Positions 1 through 8,455 are shown, numbered from the stretch's first letter. The stretch is 58,678 bases of DNA from Dehalococcoidia bacterium (GCA_003599735.1 QZJI01000052.1:1-58678); one strand, 5' to 3'. Numbers and translations: made by a program. Notes: generated from the sequence alone by a model not told the origin.

Positions 1-174
1 CCGATCACCCAGTGGATCAACAAGCGCAACATGCGCCATGCACTCGACAGCAACCTCGAAACGACCGCGGTGCTCACCTCCAACGCCGCCTACATCCTCG
101 GGTCATCCGAGGATGCCAAAGAGGCGCGCAACGCCCTACTGGAGCGCCGCGACCCGGTGTTCAGGGGCGTCTGA
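1..174 (+). CDS. Enoyl-CoA hydratase/isomerase family protein, C-terminal fragment
   Basis: The frame is open from the first base and ends at TGA 172-174, giving the last 57 residues of a protein that starts outside the window. The tail contains the stretch TSNAAYILGSSEDAKEARNA and ends RRDPVFRGV. This is the usual crotonase-superfamily ending: a long helix carrying the SEDxxEARxAFLEKRxPxFxG pattern. Family members hydrate or isomerise acyl-CoA double bonds in beta-oxidation and related pathways. The catalytic half is missing here, so the substrate cannot be judged. The neighbouring CoA transferases on the opposite strand fit a local theme of acyl-CoA metabolism. Confidence 0.8.
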   Translation, partial: PITQWINKRNMRHALDSNLETTAVLTSNAAYILGSSEDAKEARNALLERRDPVFRGV

Positions 175-199
175 CACTCACCAAACGATTGTGGCCAGG

Positions 200-240
200 C
201 ACGACACCCGTACAACATTTCACGTTGTACGGGCGTCGTG
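200..240. terminator. Bidirectional hairpin between convergent genes
   Basis: Arms 200-216 and 224-240 form a 17-bp stem with one G-T mismatch and a 7-nt loop (ATTTCAC). It sits between the stop of the enoyl-CoA hydratase gene and the stop of the CoA-transferase gene read from the other strand, so it can terminate both transcripts. No clear T-tract follows on either strand. Confidence 0.7.
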
Positions 241-262
241 GCGTCCGCCTGACAGCCTTGTC

Positions 263-1531
263 TTACGATACGAAACAGAGCGGGTCATCCTCGGTCACGC
301 CAAGCTCATCAAGTTCCGCGATCTCAGCGTCAGACATCCCGGCCACGTTACGCAGCACCTCGGCCGTGTCCGCCCCGAGGAGTGGTGCGGGGAAGCGCGT
401 GAAACCCGGGGTCTTTGAAAATTTGAACGGGCGGCTGAGATACGGCCGCGTCTCGGCGGGCGTATGCCCCGTGTACTCCCAAAAGCCCCGCGCGACGAGC
501 TGCGGGTCGCTGACGAGATCCTCACCCTTCGCGACCACGCCAGCCGGAACGCCAGCCGCCTGCAACGTCGACATAGTGATGAAGGCATCACGGACGGAAG
601 TCCACGCCGTGATCAGCGTGTCCAGGTCGTCGTGGTGCTTTCGGCGACCGATCACCGTCGAGTAGCGCGGGTTATCGATGAGCTCGGGCCGTCCCATCGT
701 CCGCGCGAAGGCCGCCCAGTCATCATCAGTCTCGACGCTGATGGCGAGCCATACGTCAGAGCCGCGACACTGGTAGACGCCTTGTGGGGCAAAGGTCCGG
801 TGCCGGTTGCCGATCGGCTCCCACGCCCGGTTATTCATGGTGTAGTCCATCACCATGTCTCCCAGGATGGAGGTCGTCATCTCCCGCTGTGAGAGGTCGA
901 TATACACGCCCTCGCCGGTCTGCCGCCGCTGGCGAAACGCCGCGAGGATGAGCCCGACCGAGACCACCGAGACGAGCGGGTCCGGGAAGAGGACGCCTGA
1001 GGTGCTGGGATCGCCTCCGAGGTAGCCTGTGACGGAGGCGACTCCGGCGGTCTGTTCAAGGGTGACGCCGAATGAGCCGTATGCGGCCTCCGGCCCCGTC
1101 GCACCCTGGCTGGCCATCGTCAGCATGATGATGTCCGGACGGACCTTCCGCAGGTCGTTGTAGCCGAGGCCGAAGCGGTCCATCACTCCCTGACGGTAGT
1201 TCTCTACCACCACGTCGCTGTGTGCGGCGATCCGTTTGAACGCGTCCACGCCACGGGGATGGGTGAGGTCGAGGCAGATGCTGCGCTTACTCCGGTTCCG
1301 GTCCGCGTACTTGCCCTCACGATTCCATGGGTCAACGCCGGGGTCGTTCTCGGGATAGAACCCCATGCCACCCGGCATCGCGCGTGCGTCGCCGCGGGCG
1401 ATGTCCATGCGTCGCGCGGACTCCACCTTGATTACGTCCGCACCGAGGTCGCCGAGGATTTTGGTGCAGGTCGGTCCCGCCCACACCTGAGAAGGATCGA
1501 GGATGCGGATACCTTCAAGCGGGAGTGCCAT
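263..1531 (-). CDS. CaiB/BaiF family CoA transferase with a variant active-site position
   Basis: A 422-residue class III CoA-transferase-like protein, close to the usual 400 or so. The N-terminus (LEGIRILDPSQVWAGP, then LGDLGADVIKVES) and the SDVVVENYRQGVMDRFG segment are hallmarks of the family, which moves CoA between carboxylic acids through an aspartyl-CoA thioester. I chose ATG 1531 because it starts the conserved MALPLEGIRILD. The longer reading would overlap the upstream CoA-transferase gene and adds no conserved sequence. Aligned with its neighbour, the residue at the catalytic Asp position appears to be Gly155, with Glu159 four residues later. Some family members carry Glu in this region, so activity is uncertain. 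It probably shares a transcript with the next CoA-transferase gene, 52 bp upstream. Confidence 0.85.
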   Translation of the reverse strand: MALPLEGIRILDPSQVWAGPTCTKILGDLGADVIKVESARRMDIARGDARAMPGGMGFYPENDPGVDPWNREGKYADRNRSKRSICLDLTHPRGVDAFKRIAAHSDVVVENYRQGVMDRFGLGYNDLRKVRPDIIMLTMASQGATGPEAAYGSFGVTLEQTAGVASVTGYLGGDPSTSGVLFPDPLVSVVSVGLILAAFRQRRQTGEGVYIDLSQREMTTSILGDMVMDYTMNNRAWEPIGNRHRTFAPQGVYQCRGSDVWLAISVETDDDWAAFARTMGRPELIDNPRYSTVIGRRKHHDDLDTLITAWTSVRDAFITMSTLQAAGVPAGVVAKGEDLVSDPQLVARGFWEYTGHTPAETRPYLSRPFKFSKTPGFTRFPAPLLGADTAEVLRNVAGMSDAEIAELDELGVTEDDPLCFVS

Positions 1532-1583
1532 CGCGTGACCGTCCGTCCTGATCGAGAAGCCTGAATGCTGTGCCGCCACTCGT

Positions 1584-2768
1584 CTAGATGACCCCGGTGG
1601 CACGCATGAGGACAAGATCCTCCTGCGACCATCCGAGGAGGTCGCCGTAGACCTCAGCGTTGTGCTGGCCGAGCAGCGGCGCTGGCCGCAGATCCCACAC
1701 CCCGTCGCCCCATCGCAATGGCATGCCCGGGTAGGTCAGCCGCCCGGCGACCGGGTGGTCGATCTCCGTGAAGAAGCCGCGGTGACGGTACTGCGGCGAT
1801 TCCATCAGGTCTTTCGTGTCGCAGATGTACCCCCACGTCATCCCCATCTTCTGAGCTTCGTGGTAGAGATCCTGCTTATTCTTGTCGTGAATCCACTCGT
1901 TGATGATCGCGGTGAGCGCTTCCTGGTTCGCGCGTCGTGCAGCCATGTCTTTAAAGCGGTCGTCCTGCTCCAGTTCTGGACGGCCGATCATCTGGCAGAA
2001 GCCGGGCCAGTCCTGCTGTCGGAGGGAGACGCCCACCTGCCCGTCCGACACCCGGTACAACGGAGAGGCGGCCTGCCGCCCACGCTCGGCACCGGTAAAA
2101 ATGTACGAAAGCGCGGAGTACATCTGCGCGACAGCGATCCCCTCATGCGCGGAGACGTCCACATGCTGTCCGATGCCGCTGAGGTCGCGGTAGGTCAGGG
2201 CAATCAACGCGCCTGAGAAGGCCGAGAAGCCGGAGAAATAGTCCGTGGGCTCGCCACCGATCCGGAGCGGCTCGCGTTTCGGATCACCGGTCACGTACAT
2301 CAATCCACCCAGCGCCTGGACGATGTGGTCGTTGCCTCGGAAATCGCGGTACGGACCACTTTGTCCGAACGGCGCCGTTGAGACCAGAATCGCTCCGGGA
2401 TTGATCCGCTCGACCTCGTCGTATCCGAACCCCCATTCGGCAAATTGGCCCGGACGGAAATTCTCGACGATAACATCGGCCCATTCGACCAGACGACGCG
2501 CCGCGGCGCGGCCAGTCGGATGTTCCAGCGACAGCGTGACGCCTCGCTTGTTCGTGTTGAGGTAGAGGAACTGCCCGCTCTTTTCAGGATGCGGGAGATC
2601 GCCAGGGAACGGCCCTTGCGCTCGGGTGACGTCGCCGACCCCTGGCGGTTCTACCTTGACGACGTCAGCGCCCATCACTGCCATGAGCTTGGTCGAGACA
2701 CCGCCGGATGTCCCTTGCGAGAAATCGAGAACCTTCACACCAGCCAGCGGCGAGGCCAGGTTCGGCAC
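1584..2768 (-). CDS. CaiB/BaiF family CoA transferase
   Basis: A 394-residue class III CoA-transferase of full family length. It has the N-terminal LAGVKVLDFSQGTSGG and MGADVVKVEPP segments, the ADVIVENFRPG motif near residue 100, and FGQSGP followed by Asp147. Asp147 is the expected thioester-forming aspartate, in the pattern D-x-x-x-Q-A/L-x-G. The enzyme should exchange CoA between acyl-CoA and a free acid in the cytosol. Substrates cannot be told from sequence. It is the first gene of a two-gene unit with the CoA transferase downstream. Only about 43% of its length is strictly alike to that neighbour by eye, so they are divergent paralogues rather than a recent duplication. Confidence 0.88.
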   Translation of the reverse strand: MPNLASPLAGVKVLDFSQGTSGGVSTKLMAVMGADVVKVEPPGVGDVTRAQGPFPGDLPHPEKSGQFLYLNTNKRGVTLSLEHPTGRAAARRLVEWADVIVENFRPGQFAEWGFGYDEVERINPGAILVSTAPFGQSGPYRDFRGNDHIVQALGGLMYVTGDPKREPLRIGGEPTDYFSGFSAFSGALIALTYRDLSGIGQHVDVSAHEGIAVAQMYSALSYIFTGAERGRQAASPLYRVSDGQVGVSLRQQDWPGFCQMIGRPELEQDDRFKDMAARRANQEALTAIINEWIHDKNKQDLYHEAQKMGMTWGYICDTKDLMESPQYRHRGFFTEIDHPVAGRLTYPGMPLRWGDGVWDLRPAPLLGQHNAEVYGDLLGWSQEDLVLMRATGVI

Positions 2769-2970
2769 GCGTCTCCTCCAATGGACACAGAGCTCGTGCG
2801 GCGCATCATAACGCTCGTGTCACGCCGTACTGCCCAGTGTCTCGATGTGCGTAGGCGTTGCCTCATGTGAGGCCGCATAATGCGGATGCGCGGGCCGTCG
2901 CCGCAGGCTATAAAACGACGGCCAACCGTGGCCCGGCCGGGAATCGATTTCCCGTGTCGGGATGATCTGT

Positions 2971-3054
2971 GCCGGGGTGGCGAAACGGCAGACGCAGCGG
3001 GCTTAAACCCCGCGGCCGCAAGGCGTGTGGGTTCGAGTCCCACCCCCGGCACCA
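2971..3054 (+). tRNA. tRNA-Leu (anticodon UAA)
   Basis: The acceptor stem GCCGGGG (2971-2977) pairs with CCCCGGC (3044-3050). Discriminator A3051 and an encoded CCA (3052-3054) follow. The D stem is GCG/CGC. The anticodon stem GCGGG/CCCGC holds loop CTTAAAC with anticodon TAA at 3004-3006. A long variable arm marks a class II tRNA, and the T stem GTGGG/CCCAC holds TTCGAGT. All features agree with tRNA-Leu. It ends 21 bp before the YajQ gene, so it may share a primary transcript with it. A TATAAA box at 2909-2914 could serve as a -10 element. Confidence 0.96.
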
Positions 3055-3075
3055 GCACCAAAGGACGGACGCACG

Positions 3076-3576
3076 ATGGCAAAGACTGAGTCGTTCGACA
3101 TCACCACCGGCTGCGACCTGCAGGAGGTGGACAACGCCGTCAATCAAGCATTGAAAGAGATCACCGGCCGGTACGACTTTAAGGGCATCGCCGTCGAGAT
3201 CGAGTACGACCGCAAGGCAGGGACGATCGGGATACACACGACTGATGAGTTCAAACTGAACGCGGTGTGGGATGCTCTGCTTGGCCGGCTGCTGGCGCGC
3301 AAGATCCCGATGAAGAACCTCAAGCGAGGCGCCATCGAACCGGCCGGCGGCGACACCGTACGACAGACTGTGACACTGATCCAGGCGATCGACAGCGAGA
3401 CCGCCAAGCGCATCTCGCAGTTCATCCGCGACCAGAAGCTCAAGAAAGTGCAGTCGCAAATCCAGGGTGACGCGGTACGCGTCTCCGGCCCCAGTCGCGA
3501 GGACTTGCAAGCGGCGATGCAGGCGCTCCGCGAGCACGACTGGGGGATCGAACTGACTTTCGGGAACTATCGTTAG
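3076..3576 (+). CDS. YajQ/XC_3703-family nucleotide-binding protein
   Basis: A 166-residue protein matching the whole YajQ (DUF520) family, usually about 160-165 residues. Visible family marks are SFDITTGCDLQEVDNAV at the N-terminus, RYDFKG near residue 35, the central KLKKVQSQIQGDAVRVSG and the C-terminal DWGIELTFGNYR. The fold is two ferredoxin-like halves. Members bind nucleotides or tRNA, and one (XC_3703) binds cyclic di-GMP as a transcription co-regulator. Which ligand is used here is unknown. The ATG at 3076 has AAGGA about 10 bp upstream and lies immediately after the tRNA-Leu gene. Confidence 0.93.
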   Translation: MAKTESFDITTGCDLQEVDNAVNQALKEITGRYDFKGIAVEIEYDRKAGTIGIHTTDEFKLNAVWDALLGRLLARKIPMKNLKRGAIEPAGGDTVRQTVTLIQAIDSETAKRISQFIRDQKLKKVQSQIQGDAVRVSGPSREDLQAAMQALREHDWGIELTFGNYR

Positions 3577-3764
3577 CTGGTCAGGTCGGGCGATTCGCGT
3601 GACCCTGATGCCCTGCAACCGGGCGATGCGGTCGCCCGAGGATTGTGCGCGGCAGGCGCGTCGAGTTCCAGAAAACCGCCATCAGTGTCCGCCGCCCGTC
3701 CCAGGCCCATGCACAGTCAATCTCGATCGCGAGCGTGCCTGAAGCGCCGGGCACACCGAGTCGG

Positions 3765-4718
3765 TCACAGGTTGATGCCGTCCGTGTCCGGCCAGAATGA
3801 CATCGGGGTGATCCCGTCACGCACGACGTTCGTCCCGGCCAGTCCGCGGAGGATCGCACCGGCCTGATCGAGGCTCCCAATCGCCGCGCGATGTCCCGTG
3901 GACTCGACAAAGCGGCAGGCGGCTTCCACCTTCGGCGCCATGGTCCCCTCCGCGAATTGCTCGCGACGGAGTGTCAGCGGCGTCGCCATATGGATCTTCC
4001 GCGCTTCGCTGGCGCCCCAGTGCAACTGGACTGCGTCCACGTCCGTCAGCAGCAGGAGTAAATCAGCATGGATCTCGCGTGCCAGCAGTGCCGCCGTGTA
4101 GTCCTTGTCGATGACGGCCTCCACCCCCCGCCAGGCGCCCGAGGGATCGGCGGCGACCGGCACTCCGCCGCCGCCTGCGCAGATCACAGTGACATCATGC
4201 TCCACCAGCAACCTGATGGCGGCCATCTCCAGGATCCGCTGTGGCGCCGGCGACGCGACAATACGGCGGTAGGCTACACCGTCGCGGGCCACCATCCATC
4301 CGCGCTCCGCGATGAGCCTCCGGGCTTCCACCTCGGTGTACCCGGGCCCGATCCGCTTCGTGGGATGTGCGAAAGCAGGATCGGCGGGGTCGACCATGAC
4401 CTGAGTGAGAAGCGTCGCGACCTCTCGCGCGGGGAGCGCCTCGCGCATCGCTTCCTCAACCAGATAGCCGATCATCCCCTGCGTCTCAGAACCGAGCACG
4501 TCCAGCGAATACGGGGTGGCGTCGCGGTACGCCTCTTGCGCCAGCGCCAACAGGCCGACCTGTGGTCCGTTGCCATGCGTGATGACGAGGCGATGATCTG
4601 ACGCCAACCCGGCGAGGGAGCGGACGGCTGCGTCAATGTTGCGCTGCTGGACGCTCTGGTCGAGTCGCTGACCGCGACGCAACAGTGCGTTTCCGCCCAG
4701 GGCAGCGACGATCAACAT
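3765..4718 (-). CDS. arcC: Carbamate kinase
   Basis: A 317-residue amino-acid-kinase-fold protein of normal carbamate kinase length. The family marks are ALGGNALLRRGQ at residues 6-17, ITHGNGPQVG in the mid-50s, a KRIGPGYTEVEA segment, the AGGGGVPVA loop and DKDYTAALLA. Carbamate kinase transfers phosphate between carbamoyl phosphate and ADP, usually as the ATP-yielding last step of arginine, agmatine or purine-derived catabolism. ATG 4718 is chosen because AGGAAGG lies just upstream and the protein then begins with the canonical beta strand. No arginine deiminase or ornithine carbamoyltransferase gene is nearby, so the source of carbamoyl phosphate is not evident here. Confidence 0.93.
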   Translation of the reverse strand: MLIVAALGGNALLRRGQRLDQSVQQRNIDAAVRSLAGLASDHRLVITHGNGPQVGLLALAQEAYRDATPYSLDVLGSETQGMIGYLVEEAMREALPAREVATLLTQVMVDPADPAFAHPTKRIGPGYTEVEARRLIAERGWMVARDGVAYRRIVASPAPQRILEMAAIRLLVEHDVTVICAGGGGVPVAADPSGAWRGVEAVIDKDYTAALLAREIHADLLLLLTDVDAVQLHWGASEARKIHMATPLTLRREQFAEGTMAPKVEAACRFVESTGHRAAIGSLDQAGAILRGLAGTNVVRDGITPMSFWPDTDGINL

Positions 4719-4753
4719 CCTCACGCCTTCCTGTCTACGAGCCAAGACTGACG

Positions 4754-5200
4754 CTATACCGAGCGGACTTCGATCCGCTTCGATGGAGGCAGCGCTGGGG
4801 CATCGATCTTCACCGTCAGCACGCCATCCTTTAGTTCGGCGTCCACTGGCACGTCCCCCCTGACGCCGGGGACAGAGACGGATCGGGCGATAGAGCCGTA
4901 CCGGCGTTCCCGCCGAATGTACCGGCCATCCCTGGTCTCTTTTTCCTCGCGGTGTTCGCCCTTGATGGTGAGCATCCCCTCGTGGATCTGAACATCGATC
5001 TCGTCCTTCGTGAATCCGGGGAGCGATGCCACGACCTCGATCTTGCCCTCGCGCTCTACGACATCAACATCCAGTAATCCCTCTTCGGCCTCTCGGGGTT
5101 TGAACAGCGGATCGGCCAGCAGGTGGTCAAGTGCCCGGCGTAACAAGCCGAACTCGCGCGTCATCACGCTTAACGGATCGGTCTGCACGATGTCAGCCAC
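4754..5200 (-). CDS. Small heat shock protein, Hsp20/alpha-crystallin family
   Basis: A 148-residue protein with an N-terminal arm (1-38) and an alpha-crystallin domain (about 40-140). Typical elements are VVASLPGFTKDEIDVQI, MLTIKGEHREE and the strand DAELKDGVLTVKI. A C-terminal KRIEV resembles the I-x-I/V anchoring motif. Such proteins form oligomers that hold unfolding proteins in an ATP-independent way. It lies 35 bp upstream of the carbamate kinase start on the same strand, so co-transcription is possible though not functionally obvious. I saw no CIRCE or ROSE-like element in the 133 bp before its start. Confidence 0.93.
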   Translation of the reverse strand: MADIVQTDPLSVMTREFGLLRRALDHLLADPLFKPREAEEGLLDVDVVEREGKIEVVASLPGFTKDEIDVQIHEGMLTIKGEHREEKETRDGRYIRRERRYGSIARSVSVPGVRGDVPVDAELKDGVLTVKIDAPALPPSKRIEVRSV

Positions 5201-5333
5201 GGCGACACTCCCCTCGATCGGAAACTACAGCCTCCAGCATGGCTCAGTTTCGGCCTGGCCATCGTGGTTGAAGAGGGACTGAGGTGGGGAATTGGTGGTT
5301 ACAAACGTCCTCGCGGAACACCAGGCTGTCCCG

Positions 5334-6758
5334 TTACCGGGTGCCGGTCTCCGACGCCGTCAACGGCAATGCAATCTCGATTGCCGTCCCGGTGCCAGGG
5401 CGAGATTTGACGACCATCGAACCGTCGAGGAGGGCCACCCGCTGCTCCATCGAGCGAAAGCCAAAGCTGGTGGGTGGTACACCATCACGCTCGAACCCCA
5501 CACCATCGTCAGTGATGCGGATCAGTAGCCGACCTTCACTACCAATCCCCTCGCGGGCGATTGTTAGGGACGCTGTCTCCGCGTGTGCGTGTCGTTGCAC
5601 GTTGGAGATGAGTTCCTTGGCAAGGAGGTACACATGGCGCTCGAACGCCGGGTCGAGTGCGAGGTCGGGCGCGACCGCCAACGTCCAACGGGGCAGGACG
5701 CCACCGCGAACGAGCGCCTCGACCCGGATGGCGAGCGGTTCCAGCCCTCCACCCACCGCCTGGCCACTGAGTCCCTGCATATAGGTACGAAGCTCCACGA
5801 TGACGGAGTTGAGATCCTCGATGGTGTGTTCCAGCGCAGCTTCCTTCGTGACGGAAGGATCAGCGAGCGCGGCATGGAGGCCGAGGCCGACGGCGTAGAT
5901 CGACTGGATCGTCTCGTCGTGCAGGTCACCGGCGATCCGCTCTCGCTCCATCTGGCGCTCGACCTCGGACAGGAGGAGATTCCGCTCCTCGTCAGCCACG
6001 CGCCGATCCGTGACGTCACGTGCAATCCCCTCGAGGGCCACAGTCACCCCTTGCGCATCTATGACCGGCGACATGCTCTGTTCAAACCAGCGGAGCGCCC
6101 CATCGCGATGCTGGAGGCGGAGCGCGAACGTCCGTGGACCGTCGGCTGTGAACGCGCGCTCCAGCAGCGGACGATCGTCCGGATGCACGACGCGAAAGAT
6201 CAGCTGGTCGTCCACATAAAACTCTTCGACCCGGTATCCCAGCAGTCTGGTCATCGCCGCGCTCACGTATTCGAAGCCGGGCGTGGGCAGGAGGCGGTAC
6301 CGGAAGATTACGTCCTGCGCGTGCTCCGTCAGCAGGCGGTGGCGTTCCTCGCTGCGCCGGAGCGCCTCCTCACCGCGCCGCTGACGGGAGACATCACGGA
6401 CAACAGCAACGGCCAGATCGCCTTCACCGGTGCTGAGCAAACTCAGGCTGATCTCCACGGGGAAGGTAGAGCCGTCGCGGCGGCGGCCAGCCAGGTCGAG
6501 TCCGCTTCCCATCGGGCGTGTTTCGGGGTGCTCCTGGTAGATCTCGCGGTGGATGATGTGCATCGCCCGTTTGTTCTCGGGGATGAGAATTTCGACACGC
6601 TGACCGTGGATCTCTTCGGACGCGTACCCGAACAGTTCGGTCACCTGGCGGTTCGCGAAGACAACCCGGCCAGCCAGATCGACGAGAAGGATGCCGTCAG
6701 GCGCGTCTTCGACGATGACGCGGAAGATCTCATCTTGAAATTCAGGGATGATATCCAT
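5334..6758 (-). CDS. PAS-domain sensor histidine kinase (NarX/DegS-type)
   Basis: A 474-residue cytoplasmic kinase without membrane segments. Two PAS domains are visible, about 10-125 (PDGILLVDLAGRVVFANRQ) and 135-255 (FEYVSAAMTRLLGY, with VHPDDR). Next comes a HisKA_3 dimerisation helix with RERIAGDLHDETIQ, giving His280 as phospho-acceptor. A HATPase_c domain follows (N-box KELISNVQRHAHA near 381-393, DDGVGFE near 417, a SFGFRSM segment near 431 and GTGT near 455). It should sense a cytosolic cue such as redox or a small ligand and phosphorylate the response regulator encoded 102 bp upstream. No haem- or flavin-binding motif could be assigned to the PAS domains by eye. Confidence 0.92.
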   Translation of the reverse strand: MDIIPEFQDEIFRVIVEDAPDGILLVDLAGRVVFANRQVTELFGYASEEIHGQRVEILIPENKRAMHIIHREIYQEHPETRPMGSGLDLAGRRRDGSTFPVEISLSLLSTGEGDLAVAVVRDVSRQRRGEEALRRSEERHRLLTEHAQDVIFRYRLLPTPGFEYVSAAMTRLLGYRVEEFYVDDQLIFRVVHPDDRPLLERAFTADGPRTFALRLQHRDGALRWFEQSMSPVIDAQGVTVALEGIARDVTDRRVADEERNLLLSEVERQMERERIAGDLHDETIQSIYAVGLGLHAALADPSVTKEAALEHTIEDLNSVIVELRTYMQGLSGQAVGGGLEPLAIRVEALVRGGVLPRWTLAVAPDLALDPAFERHVYLLAKELISNVQRHAHAETASLTIAREGIGSEGRLLIRITDDGVGFERDGVPPTSFGFRSMEQRVALLDGSMVVKSRPGTGTAIEIALPLTASETGTR

Positions 6759-6860
6759 GGAAGCATCCGTGGAACTGACGATCCGGTACGACTGATGATA
6801 GCCGCCCAGAAGCGAACGATAACGTCCGCGCTTCGTCCGTCAGATTCCCGACTGCTCGCC

Positions 6861-7544
6861 CTACCCCTTCCGGAGCCGCCGTTCCGTGGCCAGAGTTGCC
6901 GCCTGGGTGCGGCGGTCAACGTGCAACTTGGCGTACAACTCCGAGACGTAGTTCTTCACGGTCTTTTCGCTAAGGGACAGCCGGTCGGCGATCTGACGGT
7001 TGGTCAGCCCCTCACCAATCATGTCCAGGATCCGGTCTTCCTGTGGGGTAAGGTCGGCGAACTGGTCGTCCGCCGGGTGCTGCGCGCTCCCCTGCCGCAT
7101 CCGCTCCAACAGGCGCGTCGTCATCTGCGGGTCGAGCAGCGAACCGCCCCTCCCCACAGTCACAATCGCGCGCTGGATTGCCGCGGTGTCAAGATCTTTG
7201 AGGACATATCCAGCGGCGCCAGCCAAGACGGCGGAGAACAAGGCATCCTCGTCGGCGTGCGAGGTCAGGATCAGCACCTTCACATCCGGCTGCGCGTCCC
7301 GGATCTCGCGGCAGGCGGTGATGCCGGAGCCGTCCGGCAAGCGTAGATCCATTACCACCACGTCAGGGTGTACCTGCGCCGCTTCCTTCACGGCGGTCGC
7401 AACCGTGTTCGCCTCTCCAACCACGCGCAGCGCCGGGTTTCGGTCCAGGATCGCCTGTAGCCCCCGCCGGACCACTTCGTGGTCGTCGACCAGCATCACC
7501 CGAATGGGCTGCTCCGCCGGAGAACCAGAAGACTCGGTTGCCAC
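6861..7544 (-). CDS. NarL/FixJ-type response regulator
   Basis: A 227-residue regulator with an N-terminal receiver domain (acidic pair Asp20-Asp21, phospho-acceptor Asp66 in VVVMDLRLPDG, conserved Lys in YVLKD) and a C-terminal LuxR helix-turn-helix (LTPQEDRILDMIGEG, NRQIADRL, SEKTVKNYVSELYAKL). I chose GTG 7544 because GGAAGAGG lies 6-8 bp upstream. A longer reading adds an unconserved arm. It is the first gene of a two-component pair with the PAS kinase and faces the universal stress protein gene across a 428-bp divergent region, which it may well regulate. Confidence 0.92.
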   Translation of the reverse strand: MATESSGSPAEQPIRVMLVDDHEVVRRGLQAILDRNPALRVVGEANTVATAVKEAAQVHPDVVVMDLRLPDGSGITACREIRDAQPDVKVLILTSHADEDALFSAVLAGAAGYVLKDLDTAAIQRAIVTVGRGGSLLDPQMTTRLLERMRQGSAQHPADDQFADLTPQEDRILDMIGEGLTNRQIADRLSLSEKTVKNYVSELYAKLHVDRRTQAATLATERRLRKG

Positions 7545-7972
7545 TTGCGCCTCTTCCCACGCTCTCAGCGCTGCCGGCAGCCCCCATCGCGGCTTGTTCT
7601 GGTCAGTATCACAGACTCCTGAAGCGCCCGTTCGGCCCAAGAGTCCTCGTCTCAGGTGACTTTCGGGCATTTCCGCCTGCTCCTTACGGCCAGCTGTCGC
7701 TTTTCTATCGAAGCCGGCTCGCTATCCCAACGCTTCGCTTCAGCCTCTCGCACCTCGAAGCGCGCGGGTAGTGACGCGGGGCTTGCATGGGAGGGGACAA
7801 TCGTCGTCGCGGGGGGACACCCGGAAGGGGTAAAACGTCACCTCAGCAGGGGACAGCCGGCCGTGTGGCGGCCACCGTCCTCCGGAGAAGATGATTGGGG
7901 CGGAGAACCAGCGGAATCCGCCCCAGATTCGAGTCCGACGTCAACGGCACCGCGATCCCGAAGGGGAATGAC
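7545..7972. other. Divergent intergenic region with an inverted repeat
   Basis: This 428-bp gap separates the response regulator gene (left, minus strand) from the universal stress protein gene (right). I find no convincing gene. A 9-bp perfect inverted repeat (7896-7904 and 7917-7925, TGGGGCGGA/TCCGCCCCA, 12-nt spacer) lies about 48 bp before the stress-protein start. It could be an operator or leader hairpin. AAGGGG at 7961-7966 is the likely ribosome site for the right-hand gene. No strong -35/-10 pair was found. Confidence 0.5.
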
Positions 7973-8455
7973 ATGTACCAGAGCGTCTTGCTCACCACCG
8001 ACGGTTCCGAACTCGCGCGAGCGGCGCTCCGGCATGTCCCCCAGGTGCTCGCACCCGGCGGCACCGTAACCGTTGTCGAGGTGATCGACGCGCCGTCCCA
8101 GATCCTCGCCAAGACAACCTCGGCAGGTTTCGAGTATGGCAGCGGCGCCATCCTGGGTATCGATCTCGTGGACCAGATGATCGCTGCCCAGCGGGCAGCC
8201 GCGGAGACCGAACTCGCGACGGTACGGAAATCGCTGGAGCAGGCCGGCGTCGCGAATATCGAGACGGTCATCCTGCAGGGCGTTCCCGGCGATGCGATCG
8301 TGGCCGAAGCGCAAAAGCGCAAGGCCGAGATTGTGCTGATGTCGACCCATGGACGTTCTGGCTTCCGGCGCACGGTTCTCGGGTCTGTGGCAGACCATGT
8401 CCTACGGCATCTGGACGACATCCCCGTCCTGCTGATCCACCCGCGAGCGAAGTAA
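7973..8455 (+). CDS. Universal stress protein (UspA family)
   Basis: A 160-residue single-domain USP. It starts MYQSVLLTTDGSELARAAL, which matches the strand-Asp-Gly-Ser opening of the fold. Near the C-terminus it carries GRSGFRRTVLGSVAD, fitting the ATP-binding pattern G-2X-G-9X-G(S/T) with minor spacing difference, and ends with PVLLIHP. Such proteins are ATP-binding dimers induced in stress, often under two-component control. The ATG at 7973 follows AAGGGG. It sits opposite a NarL-type regulator, so regulation by that system is plausible but unproven. Confidence 0.92.
   Translation: MYQSVLLTTDGSELARAALRHVPQVLAPGGTVTVVEVIDAPSQILAKTTSAGFEYGSGAILGIDLVDQMIAAQRAAAETELATVRKSLEQAGVANIETVILQGVPGDAIVAEAQKRKAEIVLMSTHGRSGFRRTVLGSVADHVLRHLDDIPVLLIHPRAK

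Noticed and set aside
2735..3618. Minus-strand frames across the tRNA region with sequences such as LEPTRLAAAGFKPAASA and WDSNPHALRPRGLSPLRLPFRH.
   Set aside because: These are the well-known false proteins produced by translating the antisense of a tRNA gene. They have no independent support.
3581..3910. A minus-strand frame after the carbamate kinase stop with a possible hydrophobic stretch.
   Set aside because: Most of it overlaps arcC in another frame and the free part has no recognisable motif.
5583..7346. A 587-residue plus-strand frame opposite the kinase and regulator genes.
   Set aside because: It is a GC-rich shadow frame; the minus-strand frames carry clear PAS, HisKA_3 and receiver motifs.
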